Below the pieces are notes generated by a model that worked only from the letters and a program-made list of their open reading frames with translations, did no database searches and was not told where the DNA came from. This document shows, in pieces, positions 4,554-6,444 of a stretch of 6,444 nucleotides of DNA. The DNA is taken from the NCBI GenBank assembly GCA_023450775.1, contig JAEXGP010000358.1:1-6444 (forward strand). Direction: 5' to 3'. This DNA is from Actinomycetes bacterium (GTDB lineage: Bacteria; Actinomycetota; Acidimicrobiia; Acidimicrobiales; Microtrichaceae). Every line of letters starts with the position of its first letter. Within the stretch, counting starts at the first letter, position 1. The position numbers and the translations under genes are program-made.

Positions 4554-6161
4554 ATGACGGCTGCGGCACCCGCGTTCCTGCCGACCACGTACTCCGCCGG
4601 AGGGCTGGTCGCGTCGATCGACCACCTGGCCTCGTCCGCCGGGGCGCAGCTCCTGGCGGCGGGCGGGAGCGCCGTCGACGCCGCGATCGCGGCCAACGCC
4701 GTGCTCGCCGTGACGGCGCCGCACATGTGCGGGATGGGCGGCGACCTGTTCGCGCTGGTGCACCAGGGCCCCGGCGCGCCCGAGGTGGTGGACGGGGCGG
4801 GTCGTGCGGGGTCCGGCGCCGATCCCGAGCGCCTGCGTCGGGCCGGCCACGCCAGGATGCCGATCCGGGGTGACGTGGCGGCATCGCCCGTGCCGGGCTG
4901 CGTGGACGGATGGGTGCTGCTCCATGAGCGCCACGGCCGGCTCCCGTTCGGCGACGTCCTGGCACCGGCGATCCGTCTGGCCCGCGACGGGTTCCCGGTG
5001 TCGCCGCTGCTGGCGTTCATGCTCCACACGTTGGCGCCGTTGCAGGGTTGCGACGAGCTGGCCCTGCCCCGGCCGGACACCGGCGAGCTGCTCGTCCGTC
5101 CCGACCTGGCGTCCACGCTCACCGAGCTCGCCGAGGGTGGTCGCGCCGCGTTCTACGAGGGTGCGTTCGGCCGTGCGCTGCTGGAGGTGGGGGACGGTGA
5201 GTACGAGCCGGAGGACCTGCGCCGACCGCACGCCGCCTGGGTCGACCCGTTGAGGGTCCGCGTGTGGGACCACGACGTGTGGGCGCCGCCGCCCACGTCG
5301 TCGGGCTACCTGGTCCTGGCCGGCGCGTGGGTCGCCGAGCGCTGCGGGCTCGGTCCCGGCAGCGGGATCGAGCCCGACGACCCGGCGTGGGCGCACCTCC
5401 TGGCCGAATCCGCACGGCTGGCGGGCTTCGACCGGCCCGACGTGCTGCACGACCGTGCCGACGGCGCGCGCCTGCTCGACGAGGCCGAGCTGGCCCGGCG
5501 GGCCGGGATGTTCTCGCCCGAGGCGACCGTCCGGCTGGGTGCCGGCGTCCGTGACGGCGACACGACCTACCTGTGCGCGGTCGACGCCGACGGCGTGGGC
5601 GTGAGCCTGATCCAGTCGAACGCCATGGACTTCGGCAGCCACGTCGCCGTGCCGGGCACCGGCGTGCTGCTGCACAACCGTGGACTCGGCTTCTCGCTCG
5701 AACCGGGCCACCCGGGGGAGTACGGCCCCGGGCGTCGCCCGCCGCACACGCTGTCGCCCGCAGTGGTCACCCGACCGGACGGCTCGCTGCGCGCCGTGCT
5801 CGGCACGATGGGCGGCGACTCGCAGCCGCAGGTGGTGCTGCAGATGCTGGCTCGCCTGCTCGTGGCGGGTCAGGAGGCCGGTGACGTGATCGGTGCCCCG
5901 AGGTTCGTCCTGGCCAAGGCCCAGCCCCGCAGCGGCTTCGACACCTGGGCCGATCCCGACGACCAGGTGGTCCGCGTCGAGACGCACGCCCCCGACGCGT
6001 GGGCGATGGGCATGACCGCGAGCGGACACGAGGTCGAGCGCGCCGGGTTCGACCCCGCCGGCTTCGGTCACGCGCAGCTGATCGAGGTCCGCTCGGACGG
6101 CACGCAGGTCGGGGCGGCCGACCCGCGTTCCATGGTGGGCGCCGCGATCGCGGCCACCTGA
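4554..6161 (+). CDS. Gamma-glutamyltransferase-like Ntn hydrolase (YwrD-type, cytosolic)
   Basis: A 535-residue single-chain precursor of the gamma-glutamyltransferase family, which cleaves itself and then hydrolyses or transfers gamma-glutamyl groups from glutathione and related compounds. The large-subunit signature is GMGGDLFALVH (60-70), with R84 in DGAGRAG the likely counterpart of the substrate-binding Arg, and PVPGCVDGW (112-120). The predicted cleavage point precedes T337 in GDTTYLCAVDADG; T337 would be the N-terminal nucleophile of a 199-residue small subunit. Further small-subunit motifs are LLHNRGLGF (372-380), RRPPHTLSPA (394-403) and GTMGGDSQPQ (417-426). The acidic residue after the NN motif and the paired serines of the E. 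coli enzyme are absent, as in YwrD-like members, so the substrate may not be glutathione. No signal peptide is visible, unlike the periplasmic E. coli enzyme. Only one lysine occurs in the whole protein. The start is the first plausible ATG, with a weak ribosome binding site. Confidence 0.92.
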   Translation: MTAAAPAFLPTTYSAGGLVASIDHLASSAGAQLLAAGGSAVDAAIAANAVLAVTAPHMCGMGGDLFALVHQGPGAPEVVDGAGRAGSGADPERLRRAGHARMPIRGDVAASPVPGCVDGWVLLHERHGRLPFGDVLAPAIRLARDGFPVSPLLAFMLHTLAPLQGCDELALPRPDTGELLVRPDLASTLTELAEGGRAAFYEGAFGRALLEVGDGEYEPEDLRRPHAAWVDPLRVRVWDHDVWAPPPTSSGYLVLAGAWVAERCGLGPGSGIEPDDPAWAHLLAESARLAGFDRPDVLHDRADGARLLDEAELARRAGMFSPEATVRLGAGVRDGDTTYLCAVDADGVGVSLIQSNAMDFGSHVAVPGTGVLLHNRGLGFSLEPGHPGEYGPGRRPPHTLSPAVVTRPDGSLRAVLGTMGGDSQPQVVLQMLARLLVAGQEAGDVIGAPRFVLAKAQPRSGFDTWADPDDQVVRVETHAPDAWAMGMTASGHEVERAGFDPAGFGHAQLIEVRSDGTQVGAADPRSMVGAAIAAT

Positions 6162-6173
6162 GCGCAGACCCCA

Positions 6174-6212
6174 GGACTCGGGTGGCGCGATCGCTCGCCG
6201 CCACCCGAGTCC
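6174..6212. terminator. Strong 14-bp hairpin between convergent genes (bidirectional terminator candidate)
   Basis: Arms 6174-6187 (GGACTCGGGTGGCG) and 6199-6212 (its exact reverse complement) enclose an 11-base loop that itself contains the CGATCG palindrome. The stem begins 12 bases past the gamma-glutamyltransferase-like stop and lies 33 bases before the opposing stop at 6245. No U-tract is seen on either strand. A perfect 14-bp stem at a convergent junction is hard to explain by chance. Confidence 0.65.
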
Positions 6213-6244
6213 CGTCGCGTGCCGGGGCAGACCCGGGAGGGCGC

Positions 6245-6444
6245 CTACTTGCGGCCGAACAGCCGAGCGTTGCAGCCGTCCTCTCCGAACGGCGTCTGGA
6301 TCGGTCCGGCGGCGCCACCACCACCGAGGAAGTCCTTCGTGTGGCCCCAGTTCTGCACGGTGCCGGGATCGAGCGGTTCGTCCTCCAGGCCGGAGAAACC
6401 GCACGGCGAGTTGCCGTGCTCGACCATCCCGGTGACGCCGTCGC
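6245..6444 (-). CDS. Unrecognised protein, C-terminal fragment (5' end outside window)
   Basis: The minus-strand frame is open from the right edge to TAG at 6247-6245, giving about 66 C-terminal residues. An internal ATG at 6427-6425 has no convincing ribosome binding site, and the frame stays open beyond it, so this is probably the tail of a longer protein. The fragment is glycine-rich and polar (VEHGNSPCGFSGLEDEPLDPG, then FLGGGGAAGP), with two cysteines, and ends in CNARLFGRK. Two well-spaced cysteines and low hydrophobicity would suit a secreted domain, but no family can be named. Its coding status rests on the open frame, the stop placed just past a strong hairpin, and the gene-like composition. 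Confidence 0.55.
   Translation of the reverse strand, partial: DGVTGMVEHGNSPCGFSGLEDEPLDPGTVQNWGHTKDFLGGGGAAGPIQTPFGEDGCNARLFGRK

Noticed and set aside
4395..6404. Minus-strand open frame of 669 codons opposite the gamma-glutamyltransferase-like gene
   Set aside because: The plus strand carries a complete, motif-rich enzyme; the antisense translation has no recognisable domain.

Overview
The window is about 6.4 kb of very GC-rich bacterial DNA. TA dinucleotides are almost absent between genes, G/C dominates third codon positions, and shadow frames are long and open. The gene content and the promoter-like -10 hexamers of TANNNT type suggest a high-GC actinobacterium. An acidimicrobial or nocardioform lineage is a guess from protein flavour only. 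No rRNA, tRNA, CRISPR array, insertion sequence or phage gene is visible.

Layout, left to right: (1) 1-285 (+), the membrane-embedded C-terminus of an APC-type amino-acid permease, cut by the window edge. (2) 328-1146 (-), a class I SAM-dependent methyltransferase. (3) 1147-1369, a divergent promoter region with several perfect inverted repeats, including an operator-like TGACC-N3-GGTCA overlapping a possible -35 box. (4) 1370-2545 (+), an acyl-CoA dehydrogenase-fold flavoprotein that lacks the usual catalytic glutamate at both known positions. (5) 2669-3178 (+), a 169-residue hexapeptide-repeat protein with a Ser/Val ladder that becomes a ladder of regularly spaced cysteines. (6) 3276-3737 (+), a lysine-rich, cysteine-free 153-residue protein of unknown function. 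(7) 3772-4407 (-), a dihydrofolate reductase/RibD-C family protein. (8) 4554-6161 (+), a cytosolic gamma-glutamyltransferase-like Ntn hydrolase. (9) 6245-6444 (-), the C-terminal end of an unrecognised protein running off the right edge.

The genes do not form one operon. Orientation changes repeatedly and several genes have their own promoter-like sequence. Each of the three convergent junctions carries a perfect GC-rich hairpin without a U-tract, probably a shared terminator. Most of the window therefore looks like ordinary chromosomal metabolism: transport, methylation, acyl-CoA or flavin chemistry, reductase and peptide hydrolysis. No multi-gene defence or mobile system can be supported.

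The most unusual item is the repeat protein at 2669-3178. Its triplet register runs unbroken from the Ser/Val part into nine cysteines spaced exactly three apart. It appears to be made from a leaderless transcript, and an orphan gene with its own promoter and a strong ribosome binding site follows it.
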